Source: a virus
Virus record (IMG/VR): IMGVR_UViG_3300031601_000009
Location: 1 to 35,335 of that record
Strand: one strand, 5' to 3'
DNA length: 35,335 nucleotides
The notes under the pieces are model-generated. The model had not been told where the DNA came from. It searched no databases and saw only the letters and a program-made list of their open reading frames with translations. The position numbers were made by a program, and so were the translations under genes. How positions within the stretch are numbered: the stretch's first letter is position 1; each line of letters starts with the position of its first letter. Shown here piece after piece: positions 7,707 through 13,558 of this stretch.

Positions 7707-8195
7707 CTAAAATACGTGTATGGCCCTATCAAAACGAAGTGTAGCAGATATATCAGCGATATCAGATGAACTATAATCCAAATCACCAAATCCAACGTTA
7801 GTTAACATTGTACCTTGTAATATCCATTTTTCAATCACCACACCTGTTGGGTCAAGTAATTCAAGTTCAATATCCTTCTTATAACCAGCAGCATAACCTT
7901 GTCTACCTGTAACTGATTCAGAATGTAATCTCACCCATTCCATTAATGCTTGTGATGCTGAAGGTCCAATAGGGTCTCTAAATGATACCTCAATTGTGTC
8001 CCAAGTAAATCTACCCAGTACATATGTTGATGTATTCAAGAACTGAATTTCAGTTTCTTCCTGAGTAATAGATGGTCTAGCACCAGACGATACGAACCAC
8101 TCTTGAATTCCTAACGGTGTAGGGAATCTAAATATAAACCTATTCTTCTTTTTTGGTTCGTAAGGAATAGGCATTCTCATTAATAAATCAGCCAT
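7707..8195 (-). CDS. Tail tube protein, T4 gp19-like
   Basis: This 162-aa protein is nearly the same length as T4 gp19 (163 aa), the subunit of the inner tail tube. It has the beta-rich layout of that fold: an N-terminal strand pair (NRFIFRFPTPLGIQEWFVSSG), IQFLNTSTYVLGRFTWDTIEVSFRDPIG in the middle, one helix (SQALMEWVRLHSES) and a C-terminal beta region ending ISATLRFDRAIHVF. It has its own promoter motif at 8236-8243 and is followed by a strong hairpin, so it is probably transcribed alone at high level. The matching sheath gene lies 7 kb away on the same strand. Confidence 0.8.
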   Translation of the reverse strand: MADLLMRMPIPYEPKKKNRFIFRFPTPLGIQEWFVSSGARPSITQEETEIQFLNTSTYVLGRFTWDTIEVSFRDPIGPSASQALMEWVRLHSESVTGRQGYAAGYKKDIELELLDPTGVVIEKWILQGTMLTNVGFGDLDYSSSDIADISATLRFDRAIHVF

Positions 8196-8235
8196 GTTGT
8201 GTTTTGTTTTAGTTTTTTAGTTTTATTCTTTAATA

Positions 8236-8243
8236 ATAAATAT
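8236..8243 (-). promoter_or_regulatory. Phage promoter motif for the tail tube gene
   Basis: The minus strand reads CATATTTATTATTAAAG about 40 nt before the ATG at 8195, matching the common motif. Confidence 0.6.
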
Positions 8244-8311
8244 GTTACCATTTACTTTTTTATTCGGTAATGTGTTTGACCACCCATTTTTATTATGGGT
8301 AACTAAAAACA

Positions 8312-8629
8312 TTAATTATTTAATATATCATCATAATCACTAATCATCTTATTCATGGTAATACTTAAATCATTTAGTTTAACAACCTGTTCATCGGTCA
8401 ACCAAAAATATTTACCCTGACCATTCATCTTAGTTTTGGGTACTTCTGACATAATACCACCCTTTTTCACATACGGTTTTCTACCTTTACGAACATTTAA
8501 GTGATACTCCGAAGACCAATTCGAGGTATCTAAATCACTAACATTCATAATGGTAGTGTTGTCGTTTTCTTTTAATATTTTTTTAATAATGTTCTCTATG
8601 TCTCTCTCATTTAGTTTAACTACCCTCAT
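8312..8629 (-). CDS. Unknown tagged protein (105 aa)
   Basis: A small basic protein starting MRVVKLNERDIENIIKKILK followed by END. The opening fits the shared tag pattern: V-x-L-(T/N)-E-x-(D/Q), an amphipathic helix and an L-x-E site. The remainder includes a Lys/Gly-rich stretch (RKGRKPYVKKGG) and a C-terminal helix (EQVVKLNDLSITMNKMIS). I do not recognise it. It has its own promoter motif at 8647-8655 and stands upstream of the tail tube gene. Confidence 0.8.
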   Translation of the reverse strand: MRVVKLNERDIENIIKKILKENDNTTIMNVSDLDTSNWSSEYHLNVRKGRKPYVKKGGIMSEVPKTKMNGQGKYFWLTDEQVVKLNDLSITMNKMISDYDDILNN

Positions 8630-8646
8630 TTGACTATTCGTTTTAT

Positions 8647-8655
8647 TATAAATAT
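8647..8655 (-). promoter_or_regulatory. Phage promoter motif for the 8312-8629 gene
   Basis: The minus strand reads GGATATTTATAATAAAACG about 18 nt before the ATG at 8629. Confidence 0.55.
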
Positions 8656-8708
8656 CCTTGTAAGGAGTTAAATAACTAAAACGTAGTCACAAAAAATATC
8701 ACACAATA

Positions 8709-8740
8709 TTAGGTAGACTTAATTAAAGTCACTATCTTTG
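8709..8740 (+). promoter_or_regulatory. Probable Bacteroidota-type promoter for clpP-like gene
   Basis: TATCTTTG (8733-8740) fits the Bacteroidota -7 consensus TAnnTTTG. The -33 box is weak (TTAG at 8709-8712, 20-nt spacing). The predicted transcript would start near 8747, giving an 18-nt leader before the ATG at 8765, close to the spacing seen at the two better promoters. Confidence 0.5.
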
Positions 8741-8764
8741 ACACAAACCATAAAAATAAAATAT

Positions 8765-9463
8765 ATGAATAACGAATTTAACAAGTACGCAAAACAACAT
8801 TTAGGTCTTCACGAAAAGTTAATCGCTGGATACCAAGGTATTACAGCTCAACTACCAATGACACCTAATGGTTCGGTAACACCGACAATTATTGAGGAAA
8901 GAAAGTTAAATGTGGCCGCAATGTCCGTGTTTGACCGTTTGATGATGGATAGGGTTTTATGGATAGCTGGACCCGTTGATGACCGAATGGCTGTCATCGT
9001 TCAAGCACAATTACTTTTCTTGTCTAACCAAGACCCGAAGAAACCAATTAAATTCCACGTTGACTCACCAGGTGGGTCAGTTAAAGCTGGTTTATCCATG
9101 GTGGATAGTATGGAGTTGTGTTCAGCACCTATTGAGACGATTAACACAGGGATGGCGGCATCAATGGGTTCTGTTATATTAGGAGCTGGAACAAAGGGGA
9201 TGAGAAGTTCTCTTAGACACTCGAGAACCATGTTACACCAATCAAGTGGTGGTGTTCAAGGTAACATCCAAGATGCTGAAATCACATGGAACGAATGGAA
9301 GAAAGTGAATAAAGAGTTGTTCGTCTTATTAGGTGAGTACACAGGTAAGGATTGGGAAGAAGTTGCTAATGATGCATCAAGGGATTTATGGTTATCAGCT
9401 GAAGAGGCCGTCGATTATGGAATCATCGATAATCTAGTTTTACCACCACACTTAATGAAGTAG
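8765..9463 (+). CDS. ClpP-like serine protease (S14 family)
   Basis: The 232-aa protein contains the ClpP fold signatures: HVDSPGGSVKAGL near 98-110, the nucleophile S133 in GMAASMGS, H158 in RTMLHQSSGG and D207 in SRDLWLSAEEA, so the Ser-His-Asp triad is complete. ClpP forms a barrel-shaped degradation chamber that normally works with an unfoldase; no unfoldase is seen here. An upstream TTG at 8738 overlaps the promoter, so ATG 8765 with its A-rich leader is preferred. It is a lone plus-strand gene among minus-strand virion genes, with its own terminator. It may redirect host Clp proteolysis or serve as a prohead protease; the host-type promoter favours the former. Confidence 0.88.
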   Translation: MNNEFNKYAKQHLGLHEKLIAGYQGITAQLPMTPNGSVTPTIIEERKLNVAAMSVFDRLMMDRVLWIAGPVDDRMAVIVQAQLLFLSNQDPKKPIKFHVDSPGGSVKAGLSMVDSMELCSAPIETINTGMAASMGSVILGAGTKGMRSSLRHSRTMLHQSSGGVQGNIQDAEITWNEWKKVNKELFVLLGEYTGKDWEEVANDASRDLWLSAEEAVDYGIIDNLVLPPHLMK

Positions 9464-9483
9464 TGTAAAGACTAAGAAACAAT

Positions 9484-9514
9484 AAAGGGACCTACTTAAG
9501 GTCCCTTTTTTTTT
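9484..9514 (+). terminator. Rho-independent terminator after clpP-like gene
   Basis: AAAGGGACCT (9484-9493), loop ACTTA, AGGTCCCTTT (9499-9508), then a T run. The stem has nearly the same sequence as the terminator at 6075. Confidence 0.9.
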
Positions 9515-10088
9515 ATCGTTGTGAATATGGAACATTAATTCCCATATACCTTTTTAATGTACCTGACTTCCATGATTCGTAGTTTGGTCCGATGGAATAC
9601 ATAAATTCACCGTTAGGTCCCTTTTCTGTTTTAATAATCCCCGAATCTTGTATGGAACCGAAGAATTGTGATTGGTGACCTGAATAATATTCTCTTTCTA
9701 AAACTTCCAAATAGAACTCACGTTTAGTCCCACCAGGGTTCCATCTAACCCAATCCACAAATTTTCTTGTTAATGAATTCCATCTCGGTGGGTAATTAAA
9801 TTTAAATGTTGATGAACTATTATTGGGTGACCAATATGTATTGTCATCATCATATACATGTTTGTCCTTATGTTTATTATTTGGTTCCACCTTATCAGCT
9901 AAAACTTTCATAGCCTCATCTCTCGTATAACCGAGTCTTTTTGTTAAGGCATTCAACATAACATATGGACCACCTTCAATCTCACGTTTCGTTAATAGAC
10001 CAATAAAGTAATCATGTCTATTAGCTGGGATTTCCTTAACCCAATCGAAATCGTTCTCTTTTAATATTTTCTTAATTAAATTTTTCAT
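9513..10088 (-). CDS. Unknown tagged protein (191 aa)
   Basis: This basic 191-aa protein starts MKNLIKKILKENDFDWVKEI, a clear copy of the shared tag with its L-K-E site followed by the DFDW patch. The body has a helical part (MLNALTKRLGYTRDEAMKVLADKV), an Asn/Ser-rich linker, then an aromatic region (RKFVDWVRWNPGGTKREFY). The last part (FFGSIQDSGIIKTEKGPNGEFMYSIGP) resembles a small winged-helix-like module. No family was recognised. Its first 20 or so nucleotides of coding and leader sequence are almost identical to those of the 98-aa membrane protein at 11121-11417. Confidence 0.85.
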   Translation of the reverse strand: MKNLIKKILKENDFDWVKEIPANRHDYFIGLLTKREIEGGPYVMLNALTKRLGYTRDEAMKVLADKVEPNNKHKDKHVYDDDNTYWSPNNSSSTFKFNYPPRWNSLTRKFVDWVRWNPGGTKREFYLEVLEREYYSGHQSQFFGSIQDSGIIKTEKGPNGEFMYSIGPNYESWKSGTLKRYMGINVPYSQR

Positions 10089-10094
10089 AATATC

Positions 10095-10631
10095 TTATAG
10101 ATAAATATCTCCATCAACCTGAACCGATTGTCTTATTTGTTCTTCGGAATGTGTTTCACTGATTGGTGTCCTCAACAAATACAAATTACCACCAACAGAT
10201 TGAAGATTACCGAGGGATGTGATTTTTGTCCCATTCAAAAACAAATAACCACCAACGGATTGGAGATTACCGAGGGATGTGATTTTTGTCCCTCTCAAAT
10301 TCAAACCACCACCAACGGATTGGAGATTTCCGAGGGATGTGATTTTTGTCCCATACAAATCCAAATAACCACCAACGGATTTAAGATTACCGAGGGACGT
10401 GATTGGTGTCCCCCACAAATCCAAATAACCACCAACGGATTTAAGATTACCGAGGGATGTGATTGGTGTCCCCCTCAAATCCAAATCACCATCCCAATGT
10501 TCCCCAAAGGTCCATTCGGTGATGTCGTTATCTTTAATATGTTGAATCACCTCCTTATGGGTGAATTCGTGTTCCTCAATCCAATCGAAATCATTGATTT
10601 CTTCTTTTATAATTTGTTTTATGTTTTTCAT
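10095..10631 (-). CDS. Tagged leucine-rich-repeat-like protein, five 20-aa repeats
   Basis: From ATG 10631 the protein has 178 aa; a longer frame upstream would overlap the next gene and skip the promoter. Residues 1-20 are the shared tag (MKNIKQIIKEEINDFDWIEE), residues 21-50 a helical linker (FTHKEVIQHIKDNDITEWTF). Five 20-residue repeats follow with consensus L-x-GT-x-ITSLGNL-x-SVGG-x-L-x, then a cap (THSEEQIRQSVQVDGDIYL). The repeats are LRR-like and should form a solenoid for protein binding. It is a paralogue of the gene at 11425-11838, which has three repeats. An injected effector binding a host protein is a guess based on the tag. Confidence 0.85.
   Translation of the reverse strand: MKNIKQIIKEEINDFDWIEEHEFTHKEVIQHIKDNDITEWTFGEHWDGDLDLRGTPITSLGNLKSVGGYLDLWGTPITSLGNLKSVGGYLDLYGTKITSLGNLQSVGGGLNLRGTKITSLGNLQSVGGYLFLNGTKITSLGNLQSVGGNLYLLRTPISETHSEEQIRQSVQVDGDIYL
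10101..10108 (-). promoter_or_regulatory. Phage promoter motif for the 9513-10088 gene
   Basis: The minus strand reads AGATATTTATCTATAAG about 13 nt before the ATG at 10088. It lies inside the last codons of the preceding repeat-protein gene. Confidence 0.55.
10161..10500. repeat. 60-bp in-frame tandem repeats (LRR-like)
   Basis: Between five and six units of exactly 60 bp, strongly alike, for example CGAGGGATGTGATT recurring every 60 bases. They encode the 20-residue protein repeats. Near-identity at the DNA level points to recent expansion or gene conversion. Confidence 0.9.
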
Positions 10632-10636
10632 CTTAA

Positions 10637-10645
10637 TATAAATAT
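10637..10645 (-). promoter_or_regulatory. Phage promoter motif fixing the start at 10631
   Basis: The minus strand reads AATATTTATATTAAG directly followed by ATG at 10631. The very short leader supports ATG 10631 over the longer upstream frame. Confidence 0.6.
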
Positions 10646-10686
10646 TTGGATTGTTGGTAATGGACAAACCACTATCGGTTGGGTTT

Positions 10687-11121
10687 TTAGGTTTCCTTAA
10701 CCCAAATTTTATTGTAGAATAATGTGAAGGTGTTGTTCCAAACAGCACCCATAATAAGTATCTGACCGATGAAGTTAACCACATAGTCAACCCACCCACA
10801 TGTTAGTTGTATTGTTAATACAGGACTAAATACCATAAGTGTAATACTTGTACAGATGAATATAATCATCCACATCTTAAAGAAGTGCCACGAGTCGGTT
10901 AGTTGAACGGGTTTATTCATTCCGAAGTACCACTTAACCCTACCCTTTTTAGGGTCTCTATCGACGTACTTGTTCCTCCAACCCTCGTCAGAATTCCACC
11001 ATAGTGGGTTCTTAAAACTAGAAAAAATACTATCCCCTTGGTGGTGGTCAACCGTATCTAATACCGAATTACATATCGACGCTAATAACAGGGAGAAGAT
11101 GGAAAAAATATAAATAACCAT
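10687..11121 (-). CDS. Membrane protein (144 aa), unknown
   Basis: An N-terminal hydrophobic segment (residues 1-20) is followed by a polar loop with tryptophans (WWNSDEGWRNKYVDRD, then TDSWHFFKMW) and two more hydrophobic segments near 82-103 and 112-130. This layout recalls small Bacteroidota and phage membrane proteins, though I cannot name the family. The ATG shares one base with the stop of the preceding 98-aa gene (TAATG), so translation is probably coupled and the two may act together. Confidence 0.85.
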   Translation of the reverse strand: MVIYIFSIFSLLLASICNSVLDTVDHHQGDSIFSSFKNPLWWNSDEGWRNKYVDRDPKKGRVKWYFGMNKPVQLTDSWHFFKMWMIIFICTSITLMVFSPVLTIQLTCGWVDYVVNFIGQILIMGAVWNNTFTLFYNKIWVKET

Positions 11122-11417
11122 TACCTACTTGTCCCGTTTTTTAAGTCATTCCAATGTTGTAGAGTCTTAAATATCAATAGAACCCATATAAGGAATATGA
11201 AACCCTCAACCAAATAGAATACCCACTCACCACCCCAGTCACCCGTCTTGGGTCCTTGGAATATAGCCATTAATACCATAAACGAACCTAATAATAGGAA
11301 CGTCCCTATTCTACTAAAATTCATAACCCACTTACTGAAACGTAATCCACCCATTTGATGTTTTTCATCCACTGGTGAGAAGAACCCACCTTTTGTTTTT
11401 TTAATTAAATTTTTCAT
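11121..11417 (-). CDS. Small membrane protein (98 aa), unknown
   Basis: ATG 11417 is chosen because the promoter motif lies just upstream; a longer frame would start inside the preceding gene. The protein begins MKNLIKKTKGGFFSPVDEKH and has two hydrophobic segments, near 37-55 (IGTFLLLGSFMVLMAIF) and 68-88 (VFYLVEGFIFLIWVLLIF). Its first codons and leader match the tagged 9513-10088 gene, but there is no I/L-x-E site after them. It is translationally coupled to the 144-aa membrane protein through a TAATG overlap. Confidence 0.8.
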   Translation of the reverse strand: MKNLIKKTKGGFFSPVDEKHQMGGLRFSKWVMNFSRIGTFLLLGSFMVLMAIFQGPKTGDWGGEWVFYLVEGFIFLIWVLLIFKTLQHWNDLKNGTSR

Positions 11418-11424
11418 AATGTCT

Positions 11425-11838
11425 TTACATATAAATACCACCACCAACCTGAACCGATTGTCTTATTTGTTCTTCGGAATGTGTTTTACTGATGGGTGTC
11501 CCACTCAAATACAAATCACCAACAACGGATTCAAGGTTTCCAAGGTTTGTTATTGGTGTCCCTTCCAAATACAAATCATCACCAACGGATTGAAGATTTC
11601 CGAGGGATGTGATGGGTGTCTCTTCCAAAAACAAAAATCCACCAACGGATTCAAGGTTTCCAAGGTTTGTTATTGGTGTCCACCCCAAATCCAAATAACC
11701 ACCCCAATGTCCCCCAAAGGTCCATTCGGTGATGTTATTATCTTTGATGTGTTGAATCACCTCATCGTGGGTGAATTCGTGTTCCTCAACCCAATCGAAA
11801 TCGTTGATTTCTTCTTTTATAATTTTTCTAATACCCAT
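11425..11838 (-). CDS. Tagged leucine-rich-repeat-like protein, three 20-aa repeats
   Basis: A 137-aa paralogue of the 10095-10631 protein. It has the tag MGIRKIIKEEINDFDWVEEH, the same linker (FTHDEVIQHIKDNNITEWTF), then three full 20-aa repeats (L-x-x-TPIT-(N/S)-LGNL-x-SVG) and the same end cap (THSEEQIRQSVQVGGGIYM). Its ATG overlaps the stop of the HAD-like gene (TAATG). Compared with the paralogue it has two fewer repeats and more variation between them. Confidence 0.85.
   Translation of the reverse strand: MGIRKIIKEEINDFDWVEEHEFTHDEVIQHIKDNNITEWTFGGHWGGYLDLGWTPITNLGNLESVGGFLFLEETPITSLGNLQSVGDDLYLEGTPITNLGNLESVVGDLYLSGTPISKTHSEEQIRQSVQVGGGIYM
11430..11438 (-). promoter_or_regulatory. Phage promoter motif for the 98-aa/144-aa membrane pair
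   Basis: The minus strand reads GGTATTTATATGTAAAG about 13 nt before ATG 11417. It differs from the consensus at the first base and lies within the last codons of the three-repeat gene. Confidence 0.5.
11510..11715. repeat. 60-bp in-frame tandem repeats, second copy
   Basis: Three to four 60-bp units homologous to the array at 10161-10500; two alternating subtypes (CAAGGTTTGTTATTGG and CGAGGGATGTGATGGG) are visible. Confidence 0.85.
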
Positions 11839-12728
11839 TAATCCCTTTCGATTACAATTTTGTTATTACCACCTTCAGATGTATCGTACACAACAAAGTG
11901 TATTTCAGGGTATATATGTTTCAGTTCATTCTCAATGAACTCTTCTGACGCCCTAACGTTCCTTATGTCGTCGTCAGAGAACCCAACAGAAACTTTAGTG
12001 TAATGACCCGAGTCAACCAATTTCTGTACGTTACGTAAGACCTTCTGGGTAAAGTGTTCAATAGCCACTTTCTTAGCGTGTTCAGGGTTAGCAGCCCCAC
12101 CTGTCGTATCCAAACCAAATCGTTCACCGAACTCTTCAGATGAAACAGGGTAGTACTCACCGAACTCATTTAAATAGATGTCGATTATTTGGTCGTTGTT
12201 TAATGAACCCGACTTTAATTGTTGATGACCTTCAACATCCTGTGGTATATTCTTACGAATATTACTTACCATAGTCTCTTCCTCTTCATCAGTTAACACT
12301 AAATCGATGAATATTCTAACACCTTGTTTTAATGCCTCAGGTTTGTGACCTCTTGCTGTGTTAATAGCGAATTTATTACCATATATCATCGACTCTTTAA
12401 ACTTATCAAAACTAGGTGCGTGTTTCTCATCACGGATAGCTTGAACAGTGTCATCTAAGAATGATTGTGTACTTCTGAAGTTTTCGAATGCAACACCAGG
12501 GTCACTATTCCTTAACCTATATTCAGGACTTGTACGAATCTGTGCGAACTCCTCCGTTGAAACATCAACAGGTGTCCACCCACCACCTTCTTTCTTATCC
12601 ATCTTAATCTTAGTTGGCATAAATAAGATATTATCGTCCCAGTCAAATATATAAGACCTCGACGCCACTTCGTTTAGATGTGTTTTAATTGTTTTGTATT
12701 GTGATTCAGTTATAACTAGTTTTTCCAT
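11838..12728 (-). CDS. HAD-superfamily phosphatase-like protein with N-terminal tag
   Basis: Residues 1-20 (MEKLVITESQYKTIKTHLNE) are a tag of the ITESQ type ending in an L-N-E site. The HAD core follows at once: motif I is IFDWDDNIL (D29 nucleophile, D31 acid/base), motif II is INTARG (T124) with a Lys in GHKPEALK, and motif IV is GFSDDDIRN (D252-D254). An insert of about 70 residues between motifs I and II would be the cap. HAD enzymes of this kind remove phosphate from nucleotides, nucleic acid ends or small metabolites; the substrate here is unknown. It is first in a unit with the three-repeat protein, transcribed from the motif at 12742. Confidence 0.8.
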   Translation of the reverse strand: MEKLVITESQYKTIKTHLNEVASRSYIFDWDDNILFMPTKIKMDKKEGGGWTPVDVSTEEFAQIRTSPEYRLRNSDPGVAFENFRSTQSFLDDTVQAIRDEKHAPSFDKFKESMIYGNKFAINTARGHKPEALKQGVRIFIDLVLTDEEEETMVSNIRKNIPQDVEGHQQLKSGSLNNDQIIDIYLNEFGEYYPVSSEEFGERFGLDTTGGAANPEHAKKVAIEHFTQKVLRNVQKLVDSGHYTKVSVGFSDDDIRNVRASEEFIENELKHIYPEIHFVVYDTSEGGNNKIVIERD

Positions 12729-12741
12729 TTTCTACTTTTTA

Positions 12742-12750
12742 TATAAATAT
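12742..12750 (-). promoter_or_regulatory. Phage promoter motif for the HAD-like gene
   Basis: The minus strand reads TAATATTTATATAAAAAG about 14 nt before the ATG at 12728. Confidence 0.6.
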
Positions 12751-12765
12751 TAGGTGGGGCATAAA

Positions 12766-12789
12766 AAAACCCACCGTGTGGTGGGTTTT
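12766..12789 (-). terminator. Rho-independent terminator after the 12814-13197 gene
   Basis: AAAACCCACC (12766-12775), loop GTGT, GGTGGGTTTT (12780-12789). In the minus direction the stem is followed by a run of T, so it ends the basic-protein transcript just before the next promoter. Confidence 0.9.
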
Positions 12790-12813
12790 AAACATATCCA
12801 TAAGTTTTGTAAC

Positions 12814-13197
12814 TTAATTTCTTCTTTTAACTCTTCTTCTGTTTTCAGCTACCGAACCTTTTACATGTTTCTTAGCGTCCTTAGATTGTTTTACCTTGTC
12901 ACCTTTAGTTCCAGGTTTAACCTCACTTGCGTTTGGTGTGTTTTCTCTTTCATCAACCATATCACCAGATTCAGAACCCTTTACATGTTTCTTAGCCTCA
13001 GCCGCTTGTTTCTTAGCGTCGTTACGACCCCAATCCTTCTTAGATGGGGTTCCACCACCGTTTGGTCTCTTTTCAACCATAGTTCCACCTTCGGAACCTT
13101 TAATGTGTTTTGTTGCTTCAGGTGCTGCTGCCTCCATTACGAAGTTTTCTACCAACTTCTCAACTTGTTCTTTTGTTACTTTATATCTTGTACCCAT
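12814..13197 (-). CDS. Basic low-complexity protein with KHVKGSE repeats
   Basis: A 127-aa, Lys/Arg-rich, probably disordered protein. It starts with a tag-like segment (MGTRYKVTKEQVEKLVENFVMEAA) and then carries three copies of a motif of the form (T/K)KH(I/V)KGS: TKHIKGSEGGTMV near 29, KKHVKGSESGDMV near 69 and KKHVKGSVAEN near 108. The C-terminus is RRRVKRRN. The composition suits a DNA-binding internal head protein, and the tag would fit, but this is inference. It follows the acidic 101-aa gene by 7 nt and probably shares its promoter; a terminator follows. Confidence 0.8.
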   Translation of the reverse strand: MGTRYKVTKEQVEKLVENFVMEAAAPEATKHIKGSEGGTMVEKRPNGGGTPSKKDWGRNDAKKQAAEAKKHVKGSESGDMVDERENTPNASEVKPGTKGDKVKQSKDAKKHVKGSVAENRRRVKRRN

Positions 13198-13204
13198 TTT
13201 TATA

Positions 13205-13510
13205 TTAGTATTTGTAATTAATTATTTTATTGAATGATGCTAAATCTTTCTTAAGGTTTTCACTTATTAGATTATGTTCACCAGCTTGACCAGCTAATTT
13301 CTTCGTTGATTCAGCAACAACGTCTAAGTCTTCAGATTCTTCTAAATCACAGTCCTCTTCAAGGTCTTCAACCTCTTCAACCTCTTCAATTACCTCATTT
13401 TCATCAACATCAACTTCTATTATCTCTTCATCCTCTTTCAAGATACCAGCTTGTTTCATAGTTGATTCAACCAGGTTAGTGATATCACTCTTTTTTATAA
13501 TTTTACTCAT
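13205..13510 (-). CDS. Acidic tagged protein (101 aa)
   Basis: The N-terminus MSKIIKKSDITNLVESTMKQ is tag-like, with L-V-E and L-K-E sites. A highly acidic segment of Glu/Asp/Val repeats (residues about 26-62) follows, then a short helical end (NLISENLKKDLASFNKIINY). The family is unknown. Paired with the strongly basic gene downstream, it could be its charge partner or a scaffold-like component; this is speculation. The promoter motif is at 13525-13532. Confidence 0.8.
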   Translation of the reverse strand: MSKIIKKSDITNLVESTMKQAGILKEDEEIIEVDVDENEVIEEVEEVEDLEEDCDLEESEDLDVVAESTKKLAGQAGEHNLISENLKKDLASFNKIINYKY

Positions 13511-13524
13511 AGTATTGTTTTATA

Positions 13525-13532
13525 ATAAATAT
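13525..13532 (-). promoter_or_regulatory. Phage promoter motif for the acidic/basic pair
   Basis: The minus strand reads ACATATTTATTATAAAAC about 15 nt before the ATG at 13510. Confidence 0.6.
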
Positions 13533-13558
13533 GTGTTAATTCTTAAAAAGTTAGGTAA

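Noticed and set aside
7547-7795. Minus-strand frame overlapping the tail tube C-terminus
   Set aside because: It overlaps a well-supported gene and the hairpin, and its hydrophobic sequence has no support. The 39-codon CxxC frame explains the same gap better.
10161-10500. CRISPR-like array
   Set aside because: The 60-bp units are contiguous, in frame and coding; there are no unique spacers.
10128-10700. Plus-strand frame with regular Cys pairs, looking like a zinc-finger protein
   Set aside because: It is the antisense of the 60-bp LRR repeats. Its periodic CDFCP pattern comes from the repeat, and the minus frame has a tag, a promoter and a paralogue. The similar frame at 11419-11841 is rejected for the same reason.
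10632-10799. Longer N-terminal extension of the five-repeat protein
   Set aside because: It would overlap the neighbouring membrane-protein gene and read through the promoter motif. ATG 10631 gives the conserved tag.
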